64,000 nucleotides of DNA. It comes from Lasiodiplodia sp. COLG20 (Eukaryota; Ascomycota; Dothideomycetes; Botryosphaeriales; Botryosphaeriaceae). The notes under the pieces are model-generated. The model was not told where the DNA came from, did not search any database, and worked only from the letters and a program-made list of their open reading frames with translations. Made by a program: the position numbers and the translations under genes. This document shows, one piece after another, positions 19,422-31,816 of this stretch (position 1 is its first letter; each line of letters starts with the position of its first letter). Location: positions 2,666,001 through 2,730,000 of the forward strand of contig VNWV01000001.1 of the NCBI GenBank assembly GCA_009801085.1, given 5' to 3'.

Positions 19422-22400
19422 CTATCTCCCGTAATGCTGCCGCTGATACTCGTACAATACAATCGCCGCTGCCGTCTGCACGTTCAGACTCCTGGTGACG
19501 CCGACCTGTCGGATCTCGACGCAAATATCGCATTCTGCCAGCACAGTTCCGGGAATGCCCTCTCTTTCGCTCCCCATCACCAGCACACACTTCTCCGGCA
19601 GATTACTGCCTGGAGCACCTAGCACAAGGCTTCGGTCCGTTTGCTCTACACCCACCACCTTGTATCCGTCCACCTTCAGCGCCCGCAGAAACTCGGGAAG
19701 TTCGGCTGGCGGCAGGGCATGGATCGGGAGGTGCGAGTGTGAAGAAACCGACACCGAGGTAAAGTCCTTGTGCTTCAGCGTGTCCAGAGTCCGCATGTAC
19801 ATCGAAGCGCACCCGAAGATCTCTGCCGCTCTCGAAAGCCCGCCAAGGTTATAGGCATTGTCGATCAAAGATCCGACAAGAATCAAAGGCGTGCTGGGCC
19901 GCGTCGATGACGCCGCCGGCGAGGCGAGCAGCGCCTCCTGCCATGCCATGCCCTTGGTCTGCAGGAAGCCGACAGTCTCGTCCACCCCAGTCGCTGCTGA
20001 TACCCAGTCCTTCGCTTCGCCTACCAAGTTGCTAACCCCCTTCTCCGCCTTTTCCTCTCCTAGGGGCATCTGCGGAGGTGGAAAGTCATCATCTTGCTCA
20101 TCCTCCGCCCATACAGCCTTGAAATCATCAGCCGAGACGAGCCTGGCCTCCGCCGGATCGAAATCGAGGTATCTCCCACCAAACAGAAGAACCAGATTGT
20201 GGTCCTTGATCGGGTCCAGCCATTCAAGCGTCCGTTGTGGTGGAGGTGTTGAGTACTTGTCGAGAGACCTGATGTGAGTATTCAGAGCTGAAAAGGCAGG
20301 GTTGCTCGTCACCCTCGTCCACCCCGAGGCTTCCGCATGGTCCCAAAGAGGCGGGAACGACCATTGCGCTTCGTGACGGATGACGATTTTTGGTGATGCC
20401 GATAGCGGGATCAGGAATGTCATGAGCTTGTGCGCAAACTCCTCGTCCGAGTCTGGGAGGCGGGCTACCATTACCGCTATCTTCATTACCGAAGCCAGGT
20501 GTTTCGGATTCGTGTGATCATCGCTTCCTAGAACTTCTAGTAGCTCTTTGCGTTGCTCAGGTTCACGTACGTAGATCCGAGTAATCATCCACTCCCAAAG
20601 GAAACGATACCGAGGCAGCGGCTCTATAGAGAGGATCTTTGTGAACTTTCGTAGGTATAGTGCAACCTCCTCCTTTGGCGCGGCAGCCAAGCAGTTCTGA
20701 GACAGTAGCAACATTGTTTGCACCTGCGTTGTGGCTTTCCACTTGCTGACCATAGGTATCGGCATCTTCTGATTCACCCAGGGCTTCAGAACTTGGTCGA
20801 GAATGCGCTTGGCAAACGCGTTGTCGGATATGGGGATCCTGTTGAGCAGATCGAACATAGCAGCGTATCCCTGAGACTCTCCTGGGCCGTAGTATGAGGT
20901 GTATGTACGGTGCGGGACTATTTCAGCCAGTTTCTCGGCTACAGCGGCCTCCATCAGAAATTCCAGCTTCGCCGTTGGTGGGTGATCAGCGAAGCGGACA
21001 ACAAATTCCTCCATCGGTAAGAAGTCGGCCATCTCTGGAACATGAAAGTAAGCTCTTCGAAGTGCCTTGACCAGCGGTGGTAGAACATAGATTCTTCCCT
21101 CGGCGAAAGTGTGGAAGTCGGGCAATGCCCGGGCCAAGAGAGTCCGTGTTTCTTCCGACGCTGCACGAAGACAGTTCGGGTGATAGAAAATCTCTGGAAG
21201 CAGCATGAGAGAAGGTCTTGGGTATTCTTGGGTTTCCATTTCGTCCCATATCGCTTCTAGCGAGGTATGCAAGTCTTCGGAATGCAAGTTGCTCTGTTGA
21301 CGGACTACTTGGACCAAGTGGCGACAAGCAGCGAGAAGCCCATCGCCCTGTAGGCAACGGTATTTACTGTCGCGTAGTGTCTGCACGAATGACTCGAGGG
21401 ATGCCTTATTTTCGGCGTCCAAGCTGAGCCTGCCAATATCGAGAGCGGTTCCAGTCTCAGCATCATTCTGACTGCGAACATCATCCCAGCGTTGCTTTAA
21501 AAGCTGATAGCCAGGCGTTGTATCCAGAAGCTCTGGGTGGTCCGAAGCGGCCTCTTCAATAAGGACCGATGCTGCAGCAGTGGAGAAATCGCGCGCAACC
21601 TCAGGAAGACCAGAACGGGTTGCCACTTTAACAAGTAATGGAATGTCCTCAGCTGCCAGCTTAGTCCTAGCCCCACCTTCTCGCGCAAACCCATCGATGA
21701 TTCCCTGTAAACAGTAAGGAAGTGCATGCTGGAAGAAGTACTGGCCCCGCTCATGGATGAAGGAGAGAATGGCCCTTGCAAAAATTTGCCGGGACTCGTC
21801 ATTGGCGCAGTTGTTGAGAAGTTGAGAGATAAAAGAACTTAGACTCTCGCCGTGTTCACAGCGAACGTGCTGGCCGTGACGTCGGAGACTTGCCGTGAAA
21901 AGGAAGCCTTGCGTGGCCCAAGGTAGAAAAGCCGATGCAAGAAGTCCCTGGTAGGCATCAGAAGCAGAATCCGGCACTGGGATGAGGCCGTGCAAAAGTC
22001 TGGTGCCAATGAGCTTGCGAATGCCGTCCTGAACTCCAGAGCGGAGAGAAGCTCGCAGGAGGGTGATGATCCATGTGGGATGTATGTTTGATTTCCAAGC
22101 CAGGTTCTGTAGATCCGGCATGCATTCCTCGACTTGATTGAGATACCTTCCAAGGATGATGGTCTCAAAGAGCGTACAATACCTGGTGAAGTCGGTCTCG
22201 AAGCCGGGTTGCGTAGCACCTGCGACATACGGATGAAGATTCTCACCTTCAGCCATGGCAAGGCGAACAGATGCTGTCAGGATATGCAAGCAGAACTTTC
22301 GTTGCTCGGAGAAACCTTCCCGCAGACCTAGTTGCAAGAAGTCCCAGTACTGATGCTGGGTCAAGATCGAACGTGAAGGGCCGAGATCTCCCTTAAGTGC

Positions 22401-23281
22401 AAACCATCGGAACCAGATATGGAACGCAGAAGGCCAGTAGCCCAGCTCAGCCGGGGTAGAGAGCAGGTCGGTGATCCGGCTCCATATGAATTCTCCGACG
22501 GGGATGCTCATAGGGCCGAACACTCCCGAGACAGCTTCATGGGTCTCATCGAGAACGGCTTTGCCAGTATGAAGACTGTGAAAAGCGGCGGCAAGGCAAT
22601 CTCTGCTCGCGTGTGCCAGCTTTTCAGAACGGGCGCCTAGAAGAACAAGCAGAGCTTGGAGGAGATCTACAGAGACGGTGCAAGCAGCATCGGACCAGAA
22701 GAAAAGCTTAAGAAAGGTCAGATAAAGGACAACGCGTTCGTCTTGGTCATTGCTGTTAGCGGACTCCGGCAAGATCACGGGAGTGGTCCAGTTGATGGCT
22801 GACGACGGGGCTGCGAGGGCGTTCTCATTCCTAAGCCGAGCAGAGATCTGGGCAAGGAAAAGGGTGGCCTCGGTAAAGACATGGCCGGCCAGCGATGAGT
22901 GGCGAATACAAAGTTGGACAAGGTCAGAAGGAATGTCATCGCATTCAGTGTTGTTGATAATCTCCATCAACACACGGCCTAACCGAGCGGCTGATGCATT
23001 TTTCTCGCTTGTCTAGCAACAGTCAGCGCAGCAAAGCAGAGGGCGAGAAGGGTGCCTTTTGCTCACTTTCACCTCTCGCGGGATCGTCTCACCTCAGGAC
23101 ACTTTTTCAACAGCTCAGCAGACAGCTCGGCAGACAAGATTGCAGACGGAAAATCGATATGGCGCGCTGTGGTGCGCTCGTACAGGTCGGTGATGACGGC
23201 GTCTACTGCAGCAGGCTGTTCACCTGGCGGGAGGCGGGCCAAAAAGAGGCGGGCCAAACCCTCAGCGGATGAAGAGGCCAT
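19422..23281 (-). CDS. TRM3: TRM3, tRNA (guanosine-18-2'-O-)-methyltransferase
   Basis: Methylates the 2'-O of G18 in the D loop of tRNAs; orthologue of yeast Trm3 and human TARBP1. Exons 23093-23281 and 19422-23012 join in phase 0 (intron GTGAGA..TAG, 80 bp) to 1,259 aa. About the first 1,050 residues are a helical-repeat region; the last about 160 form the SPOUT/SpoU domain with motif 1 LILVGSLIDNAYNLGGLSRAAE, motif 2 VLVMGSEREGIP and motif 3 VEIRQVGVTRSLNVQTAAAI (deep trefoil-knot SAM site). Start 23281 gives MASSSAEGLARLFLARL. The length matches fungal Trm3 rather than bacterial TrmH. Divergent from the kinesin gene 738 bp away. Confidence 0.93.
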
Positions 23282-24018
23282 CCTGAGGAATCGCTGGCGA
23301 GGGACGGCGCAGCGGATGAACGGCGAAGAGCCAACAAACAAGGCACGTCGTAAGGCGGCCAGGATTTTCTTTTCCTTTTTGCGATGTGAGGCGCAGGCGT
23401 GAGGCGTCGGCGGCTGCGGATTTTGCAGAGCGGCACAGCGGCGAGGTGGCCCGTGCATCTGATGCCTCAGGCATTAATTCTCAGGCACGTATTCGCGCGC
23501 ATGCCACACCACCTACGCAGACAATCATTGACTGGGGCAATTCATCTGTCATGTAACAAAAAAGCAGATGCTGACCAGAGTAGATCTGTCCACGGAGGCT
23601 TGTCTACGGAACATTTAGACTTCTGAGAAATGCTCGCTTCTGGATAATTTTTTGCGGTCCCTCGTGAGTGGTGAGGCCGTTGCGCTAGGCGTCGGGCTCT
23701 TGCTGGAACGCGGTTGTCAGGGCACGCAGCGGGAAAACAAGCGCCGCGTCTGTCAACAAAACGCGTTGTGCATCCACCCGCCGGCGACTGCATCTCCAGC
23801 GCGTACTCGCAGCGATCCGACCCACTCAACGTTCGCACGGTTGCGCTGGCAGTCCTTGACAACGCGCTGCAGGCGCCTCCCCCGGTCGGCGATCTTACGT
23901 CATCCCTCCGGCTAGGCGCAATCCGGCAAAAGGCAAACACTGCGCGCGCATGTACGCCTTCCTCGACCTCCGCCGGCGCGACGTGCTTGCAACGTGCTGC
24001 GCTCTGCTAGAAACCGCC
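23282..24018. other. Intergenic, divergent promoters of TRM3 and kinesin
   Basis: 738 bp between start codons. Overlapping short frames only; no motif-bearing ORF. Confidence 0.5.
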
Positions 24019-25965
24019 ATGGATTCCCACGCCTACCGCAACTACAACTACGACTACGAGTCCACCGCTTCCACTCCCTCGCTCCGCGCATTCGAGCCGC
24101 AGCCCAACCCGCAAGCCCAAATGGACGACGCCGGCAACGTCAAGGTCGTTGTGCGCTGTCGCGCCTTCGTGCGCAGAGGTGAGTCCTCCTGTACCACCAC
24201 GCCCACCCGCGCCTCTGACGCTGGGCAGAGATTGAGCGCGGCGCCGAATGCCTCATCCGCATGGACCCTAGCACCCAAAAGACCACGCTCCTGCCGCCCG
24301 CCGAAGCCAATGACCCTGCGAATTCGCGCGCCGCCAGTCGCAAGGTTTACGAGGAGAAGTCCTTTATCTTCGACAAGTCTTTCTGGTCACACAACGAGTC
24401 GGATCGACACTATGCCCACCAGGAGGACGTCTATCGCTCGTTTGGCGAGGAGTTTCTTGACCACAACTTCGATGGCTACCACACCTGCATCTTCGCCTAC
24501 GGCCAGACCGGCTCCGGCAAGAGTTACACTATGATGGGTACCCCCGAGCAGCCCGGTCTCATCCCGCGTACTTGCGAGGCTCTCTTCGATCGCATCAACA
24601 ATGAGCCCAGCCCCAACACCACCTACAGCGTTCACGTGTCCTACTTCGAAGTCTACAATGAGCATGTCCGAGATCTGCTGGCCCAGCGCACCAACCCGCC
24701 CATTTATCTCAAGATTCGTGAATCGCAAACGGATGGTGTCTACGTCCAGGGCCTGGCCGACGCTCCTGTACGGAGCTATGCAGACGTCGAGCGTCTCATG
24801 AAGATCGGTGATCATGTGAGTCCTTTGATACCACTTTCCCCCCGTGGCATGGTCTGATGCACTTCAGAATCGCACGACAGCTGCCACCAAAATGAACGAT
24901 ACTTCTTCACGTTCCCATGCAGTCTTCACTATCAATCTCAAGCAGATGCAACACTCTCTGCTCACCGATGAGACGATCGAGCGCTCGGCTCGCATGCGCC
25001 TTGTTGATCTTGCTGGATCCGAGCGTGCCAAGAGCACCGAGGCAACAGGACAGCGCCTGGTTGAAGGTGGTAAGATCAACAAGTCTCTGACCACTCTTGG
25101 TCGTGTGATTGCAGCTCTGGCCCAGAACGGTGGTAGCGGTTCCACTTCCGACGGTCGCCCCCGTAGTGGCCATGGCAAGAAGCGCGAACTGGTTCCCTAC
25201 CGTGACAGCGTCCTCACCTGGCTGTTGAAGGATTCTCTCGGCGGCAACAGTAAGACTGCCATGGTAGCTTGTGTTGCCCCTGCCGACTACGACGAGACGC
25301 TGTCTACGCTCCGCTACGCCGACCAGGCCAAGCGCATCCGCACCCGCGCCACGGTCAACCAAGACTCTATGTCGTCCGCCCAGCGCGATGCTCAAATCGC
25401 TGCTATGGCCGAGCAGATTCGCCAATTGCAGACGTCCGTCAATGCCTCTACCATTCGTCGCCAGCAGGCTGAGGCGGCAGAGCTCGAGGATTACCAGCGC
25501 CGTGTGGAAGTCATGCAGCGTCTCATGGAAGAGACGCGCCAGGTGTCCGAAGCCAAGATCAAAGCTTTGACCGCAGAAGTTGAGGAACTCCGTCCTCTCA
25601 ACCAGACGCTGCGTGCCGAGTCAGAAGCTTTACGTCGTCATCTGACGCTTGCGTTAGGCGAGCTGAAGAATCCCATTGTGTTGCCGCCTATCCAAGGCCT
25701 GGACCTGTACGGCGGACTGGAAGAAGATGAAGAAGATGAGGAAGACGGGGAGGATGTTGAAGCTGGAAACGATGACAAGGAGAACGAGCCCAACGCGGGC
25801 AGGAAGCTTGTCGAAGAGGAGGATCCGCAAGACTTGCTCGCTGCAGAGTTGCAGTCTCATGCGGATGACTTCCTGAAAGACCTTGGCCTGTTCAGGCGGA
25901 AGGTCAATGACGACTTCTCTCGTTTCGGGCCAAGAAGCCCGCTGGCAGATGTTGTGGTCAACTGA
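24019..25965 (+). CDS. Short kinesin-3 (NcKin3/UncB-like) motor
   Basis: Plus-end-directed microtubule motor of the kinesin-3 (KIF1/Unc104) class. Exons 24019-24178, 24229-24815 and 24868-25965 give 1,845 nt, 614 aa. N-terminal motor domain (about residues 45-400) with P-loop [11 protein letters not shown], switch [12 protein letters not shown], switch [31 protein letters not shown] and a family insert [19 protein letters not shown] coiled-coil neck follows (about 430-520), then an acidic run ([14 protein letters not shown]) and a short tail. There is no FHA, CC1-CC2 array or PH cargo domain, unlike full Unc104. Filamentous fungi have such a short kinesin-3, NcKin3 in Neurospora and UncB in Aspergillus, linked to membrane or mitochondrial cargo. 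Start has ACCGCCATGG context. Confidence 0.88.
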
Positions 25966-26404
25966 GGGGATTGTGCTGAATGGAAGCGCTTGTTGCGGAG
26001 AAACTAACGATTGGATGATTAGCGAATGTTTTGGTAAGGCGATGTCTTGGATGGGCGTTAAGCGATAACGACCGGTTATGATGAGAGCGGTGATTTGGCG
26101 TTGTCGGGTAACAGATGTAGCGTAGCATAATTATTGAAAAGGGCCGCGGCTAGGCTCTTTCTTGTGTTGTCTTAGAAAGCTGTAGCATGGTGACGGTTTG
26201 AATCGACTGAAAGGATACGATCACATCGTTAATGATTCGACTACTGTCAGTAGAGCCGGAGATTGCAGCTATGCTCGAGGTTTCCGGGATCGAAATTCTC
26301 CAGAGCAACAAGGGGAGGCATGGATTGTTCCGGTGGCTCGCTAGGTCAAAACAGGTTATTCATCCTGTTTCTGGTGGTATGGTAGGCTAGGGTTCAGATT
26401 TTGC
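25966..26404. other. Intergenic, no gene seen
   Basis: 439 bp downstream of the kinesin gene, AT-richer than the coding flanks. It carries the upstream region of the small secreted-protein gene; no TATA box stands out. Confidence 0.45.
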
Positions 26405-26448
26405 ATGAAAAAGCAACGTTGCACTAGCCATCGGATGCAGAATCCTCC
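26400..26448. mobile_element. Relic MITE right end
   Basis: GCATGAAAAAGCAACGTTGC followed by ACTAGCCATCGGATGCAGAA matches, with drift, the right half of the family (CATGAGCGAAAAACAAATGC.. then ..TAGCCTTCGGCTGCAACAC). It overlaps the first ATG of the following gene. Confidence 0.4.
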
Positions 26449-27497
26449 TATACTTATTGCTTCCGCCGCGTGCTTGGAAACATTCATCGTGCGCTCTTCT
26501 CTTTCCCTCTCCATGGCGCTGGATGCCACTGCGGCGCCGTGGTACGGCAATAATTTTCACTCAGGTCCCACCAGTAATGCCTACATTACGAAGGCTACCT
26601 ACTCTGTGGTTCCCCTTGATACTCCTTGCAACTACCACAACGAACTTCCTCAAGAGCAGCTTTCGTTGTGGGTTGGTGTTCAAGCCGACACTACCAACAA
26701 AGATGCTATGGAAATGAACCTTGTTCAACCTCTGGTAAACTGGGCGCCCGACCAGAGCCTCACGTAGGTGAATGTAACGGCAATATTTGACACGTGCTTA
26801 TGGATAATAGGGGCTGTGATACGGATAATGAGCATTGGTGCGTTGGGACAAGCACCTATACTCCTTGTGAGGCTCTACGGCAACCCCTCCCTGAATACTT
26901 CATGTTGATGATTAAGTAGCGGGTCAGGATGGCCAAAGGTTTCAGGTCATTCCTACTGGTTCCCAACTTGACTTCGAAAGTTCGTTCCTGTTCAGGCTTA
27001 CACATGGCTTTGTTGATACTGACTTGATTATAGTTTCTGTCAACGCTGAGACCACCGAAATTGACCAAAAGGTTTGGATTTCAGGCAAGCTGGTCTGCTC
27101 TAAATCAGACAGTACGGCTTTCAGTATTAAAAATCTTCAAGAACGAAACTAACAGTTTGCAGGTGCCGGCATGAAGCCCGCTGTTTTCTACGGTGCCAAC
27201 GAATGCGCTGGTCGCTCTTGCGGAACTCTCGAGGGATACAGTAAGTCTCTCGCAGACACCTAATGTACCGAATATCTAAAAACGCATGCAGGCTGGTCCA
27301 ACATCACTGTGCACCTCAGTGCCGCCGATGAGAACTACGGCAACACTTTCTCCCTGTTCAACGCGACCTCGTCCGGTCCTACCACCTCGGACGGCGGAAA
27401 GACCTGGCACATTGATTCAATCGAGTTTGCCAAGGACTACCTCTATGAGGACGGCTCCGCTCAGGAGTGCTCTGAAGCGGTCTTCGGTATGCCATGA
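26405..27497 (+). CDS. Small hypothetical, probably secreted protein, six exons
   Basis: Exons 26405-26763, 26811-26866, 26920-26979, 27034-27084, 27163-27240 and 27292-27497 join to 810 nt (269 aa, or 259 aa from ATG 26435). The fifth intron uses a GC-AG pair (GCAAGC..GCAG); the rest are GT-AG. Body motifs include WVGVQAD, WCVGTSTYTP, TGSQLDFE, FYGANECAG and GYSWSNITVHLSAADENYG. The Trp/Tyr/Asn/Gly-rich make-up recalls beta-sandwich secreted proteins (G1 peptidase or concanavalin-like folds), but I find no diagnostic catalytic motif and assign no function. The N-terminus has a moderately hydrophobic stretch (PPILIASAACLETFIV) that may be a signal peptide. The first codons overlap a MITE relic, so the true start is uncertain; ATG 26513 (MALDATAAPWYG) is another option. 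Confidence 0.6.
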
Positions 27498-27681
27498 TTC
27501 AGTCTGCCATCACTTTTCAAATTAACCTGGGTTAGACAATGTGCAACAGTGGAAGGCAGTAGATAAAAGGCTTTCTATAGAAACAAATCCCACTCGGCGC
27601 CAATCTAACCCAATATTCCCAAACCATCTAACAAAATCTAAAGCTCCTTCCCCCTTACGACACAGGGGAAAGCAAAGTACT

Positions 27682-29185
27682 TCAGACGGCGACCCTGCCA
27701 TTCCGTACCGCGTGTGCCGCAAGGATAGCAGCAAAAAGAGCAAAGGATGCTCCAGCCACCACCATTGAACTACTCACAGCTGCAGTGCTGCTCTCTTTTT
27801 CATCGTCGTATGCCCATTCGTGCTCCACCTGAGGCACACCAAGTGTCTTCAGCCTCAGCCCACCCGTGATGAAGGAGCTGTAAAAATCGGTTGCCTTGGC
27901 GTCTGATTGCAAGGGAACGATGTACTTGGCAAGCAGCTTGATTCCCCATGTATCCCAGGCAGCCACGTGTTGAGCCTGCTGGCAGCGTTCAACCATGTCG
28001 ACAAGCCTGGGCACCCTCTGTGACTCTATCGCAGCAAAGGCACTGCTCAAAGCGTCGAGAGGCCAGGCAGGCGCAGTCACGCCGGAGGACCTCGACAGGG
28101 CGGCCGTCAGCTCATTGACGAGCCCAGCGCACGACTCGATACAGCTGTTGCCGCCCTGGCCGACAAGCGGGTTGAACTTGTGGCTGGCATCTCCGATGAT
28201 GACGATGCGCCCGAAATGCCACCTCCTCATGACGTAGTGCGGCAGTGCCGTCACAGCACTCCGCTCGAGGTTTCTTGCTACGTCTCGCAGGCGCAGGCCG
28301 TTGTCTGCCACGATGACATCTCCTCCGCGTTCAAGCTCCTTGCGTTCGTCCTCCTTGGTGAAGCGTGGGATGTTGTCGACCGGGCAGGAGTGCATGGATG
28401 AGGGCAGTTTCCAGAACCAGAAGAGAAAGATCTCATGGTTCCTGCCGCCCATGCAGCCCGCTGTCGAATGATGCTTAGCAGCCGCGATCACGTCACCAGG
28501 CGCAACACCCGGGGTTGGCTTGGCAAAACCGAAGACGCAGGCGTATTCGCATTTGATATCTGGACATCTGTTAGTTTGATAGTAGCAGAGGCGGGAGTCG
28601 ACGATACGCACTCTGCCTGTCCTCCTTCGGAATGGCTCCTGGCTCCTGCTCTTCTGCGTTCCTCCACATCTCCTTCCTCACAGAACTGTGAACGCCGTCG
28701 GCGCCGACGACGATCTGGCCTTCAAACGTCGTCCCATCCTCCGCGTGTACCAGAACTCTGTCTTCAAAATTCTCGATCTTTTGGACCTTCTTGTTGGTCT
28801 TGATCCTCTCTTTCTCAAGAATGTGGCTGTAGAGCACACACAGAAGTCCATAGCGCTCCATGAACATGGGTGGATAACCGTGTCTTGCCTCCAGCATGGG
28901 TCCACAGGGCATCTTCGTCAGCCTCTTCCCGGTTTCGCCATCGCGGACGAAGTGAAGTTTGGCCGACTGTCCGATTTTGCACACATCTTGGTAGACTCCG
29001 AGTTGGTCGAGGACCCGGAGACCGTTTGCGTAGAGGCCGATGCTGGCGCCGACGTTGGGCGTCACGCTTTTGTACGCTTCGAGGAGGACGTAGTCGACTT
29101 TGAGATTCTGAAGCATCAGGGCCAGGGTGAGCCCTGTGATGCCGCCGCCGACAATGATCACTTGGTGCTTGGATTCCGAAGCCAT
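27682..29185 (-). CDS. FAD-dependent monooxygenase, PaxM-like
   Basis: Flavoprotein aromatic-hydroxylase-type monooxygenase of the subgroup that epoxidises prenyl chains in fungal meroterpenoid and indole-diterpene pathways. Exons 28612-29185 and 27682-28559 (intron GTGCGT..CCAG, 52 bp) give 483 aa. It has the FAD Rossmann start VIIVGGGITGLTLALML, the DG motif VGADGVHSSVR and the GD motif IIGDASHKFNPLVGQGGNSCIE with the NPLVGQGGN form typical of PaxM relatives. The C-terminus ends with one hydrophobic segment (MVVAGASFALFAAILAAHAV), suggesting membrane anchoring. The alternative acceptor 8 bp upstream breaks the frame. The next gene is an MFS transporter on the same strand, and an FMO and a PKS follow, so a secondary-metabolism role is inferred; substrate unknown. 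Confidence 0.87.
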
Positions 29186-30101
29186 CGTATGCTGTGGTTG
29201 TAGGAAGATGAATTGGATAGGGGTGATGGGGGCGACATTTTGATGTACATTTATTTATCTGGAAAGTCGGGAAGTATGTCCGCTAACTCCGGAGCATGAT
29301 GCAATGATACGCTACAGCGGGCGGTCATGGTGGTTTGAGCTTAGATGTATCGTGCAATCGAAGTCTTTCAACGTTGAAGGTTCATTTCTTGCGATGCCGC
29401 AATCGGGGTCAGACCTCGTTTGCCGATTGCCGATAGCCGATATAGGGCCTGCCTCTACATAGCCTTGTGCCGAAGCCCCCGAAGTAACAGCGGGGGTGTG
29501 TGCACCTGACGCTCTATACTCTCAGAAATATAGGCTTTTTGGCTTCAATGGTAGACCTAGTACTTCTATGCATTTCGCTTCTCTACGTAGTCTTACGGCG
29601 CGCTAAAGACTTCGTTGATTTGATAATCAGCTTCCTTAGCTCTTACTCAGCGAATTTGCGCCCGAAACTTTGGTGAAGAATGCGCATGGAGGGTTCACTT
29701 CTTGGCTCCGGCATATGTAAGATGCAGAGGAGCTGCCAGTCACGTTGCAATGCACTTTCCGAGAAGTAAGTCTATGCAAGATAGAGTACGAGCAGAATCA
29801 CAGAAGAACACGTCATCCACTTTAACCTTTTCATATCTTATTGGCTTGGTAGACTTTAGTCACCGTCGAGGTATCGAAAAGTCGATTCCGCCAAGCCCAT
29901 TATAGTGGAGCTATTCCTGATGTGATGCCCGATCCTGGCCCTTGAACAATCGTCCTGCCAAATTAGGATGTGACTGTTTATTTTGAAAGCTCGCCGTTAA
30001 TTTCTTCAATTACCCACTTAAGGAGAGCGTGATAGCATTCTGCGTCTAGCACAAGGGGCTCAAATATTCTACAACTCAATATGGAGCGACAGCTGGCTGA
30101 T
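29186..30101. other. Intergenic, AT-rich, no gene seen
   Basis: 916 bp between the FAD monooxygenase start and the MFS stop. No long frame, no MITE copy and no tRNA-like sequence noticed. Confidence 0.5.
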
Positions 30102-31816
30102 CTATAATACATAGCGCCAGACCTTATCTACATTGACGCCATGTATCCCAGCAGCCCGTCTGTTATGAACCACGTATATCACCTCTTGAAGAATCGCAAA
30201 AGCCATACCTCCGGAGACCATAATTATCATAGTACGCAGCCCGTTGTTGTAACTGTCTGTGTCAGCATTAAATTGAGAGTTGAGCTACTTTTGCTTACAA
30301 TGGCACATCGTCACCCCGAAAATATTGTGTACCTGCCATCAGGCCGCTGATTGCTGACATTACCCACATGCTGAAATTGTCAGTAAACGCGTTCGCTCTT
30401 GTGGATAGCACTTACGCGATGCTGACACTCCTTTCTCCCGGCTCTCGACAGTTCAGCTGCACCCAGCTATTGTGAACCGGATGGTAACCGACAGCAAACG
30501 CATTGACGGCGGTCCACAACCCCCAACGGCTCCACTTTCCGACGTGAGGATGTGCTGAGCGAGTGACAATGAGAGTGACAAGATAACAAGCTTGCGCAGC
30601 AATGACTGAAAGCCCTCGTTTGTTGGTCTTATCGCTAATCCATGCAAAGAAGAACACCACGACTAATGCCAAGGAAGCACCGACTGCAGCAAGAGCATTT
30701 GCAGCGATTCTGGAAAACCCCAGCGACCTTGGTCTTGTCAGTATCGAGAATTGCACTATGCGAGGCGAGACTGACATGATAATCGTCGGCGTATACGTTG
30801 TAAGCGGACTCCACGTTGAGAACACTGCGCATGTAGAGATGAAGTGCGGCCACCGGCGGTAATGGCAAATGGTCTTCCAAACAGTTCGGAGTGGGATGCG
30901 CATTCCCTGAGCACCATGTCGGGTTTCAGAATTGTCAAGCTCAAGCCGGCGCTGAAGGACCGCTTGATCGCTTGTCGAAAAGCGCACTATACCAGGGCTA
31001 AGCAGTGGCTTCGGGCTGTCCGGGCTTCCTGGAAGCAGGAAAAGTAGCATGATCGAAACGAACATGGTGAAGACACCTTCAACTACTTGTCTATTAGTAT
31101 GCCACGGCCATGGAATAATGGCACCTACTGAGAAATAGCCATTGCCAACCCGATAGCCCTCTTTGGCCATCGAGTTTCAGGATACCAGAAGCCAGTAATG
31201 GGCTGATCGCGTTCCCTCCAAACATGCCAAAGAAGAGGGCTGCAACCCGCTTGGCTAGCTCGCGCTTTGTATACCAAGTTGAGAGGGTGTATATTGCACC
31301 TGGGATGTAGCCCGCCTCGGCCAATCCAAGAAAGCTTCTCGAGACAAGGAACCCTTTTCGTTCCTTGACAAAGACCTGCAGCGAAGCGATGAGACCGAAG
31401 ACGAAGACCTGTCCTGAAATCCACTTCCGTGGGCCAACCTGCAAGATCAGTCTGACGTCTTCTCAGAGAGCGTTTGACTCACTCGCTGCAGGATGAGATT
31501 GGACGGAATCTCCAACACGACAATCCCGAGAAACATGAGCTGGTTACCCAGATTCACCGTGTTCTGGCTGATTGCGATGTCTTTGGCGAACCCTCCGGTG
31601 AGTGCGCTTGCCAGGTTCATGCGATCCAACTGGAAAACGAGGAGTCCAAGGAAGAGAAGGGGGAGAACAGAAGAATCAATTCTGGAAATGTGAGGCTGAG
31701 TACATTCAATCTTGAGCTGTTACTTACTTGTGCCGTGCACGAAGGGCTTCGGTTGGATCCAGGCTGTCCGGTGGCTCGTTCTCATACACATTTTGTGCGC
31801 TCTTCTGATCTTCCAT
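30102..31816 (-). CDS. MFS transporter, Dal5/TNA1-type anion:cation symporter family
   Basis: Major facilitator with about 12 membrane segments, in the fungal allantoate/nicotinate/vitamin permease group. Seven exons: 31728-31816, 31483-31681, 31129-31438, 30776-31082, 30416-30727, 30299-30370 and 30102-30252, total 1,440 nt, 479 aa, introns 44-48 bp. Motifs include LDRMNLASALTG in TM1, SRSFLGLAEAGYIPGAIYTLSTWYTKRELAKRVA, FAWISDKTNKRG (MFS loop motif) and CREPGERSVSIA. The first ATG with a sensible frame is 31816 (GGCAAAATGG). It lies 277 bp from the divergent FMO gene and may share its promoter. In this neighbourhood it could export or import a pathway product, but the family mostly imports small organic anions; substrate unknown. 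Confidence 0.9.

Noticed and set aside
26405..27497. First read as a frameshifted pseudogene
   Set aside because: Using acceptor TAG at 26919 instead of CAG at 26926 restores the frame through all six exons.
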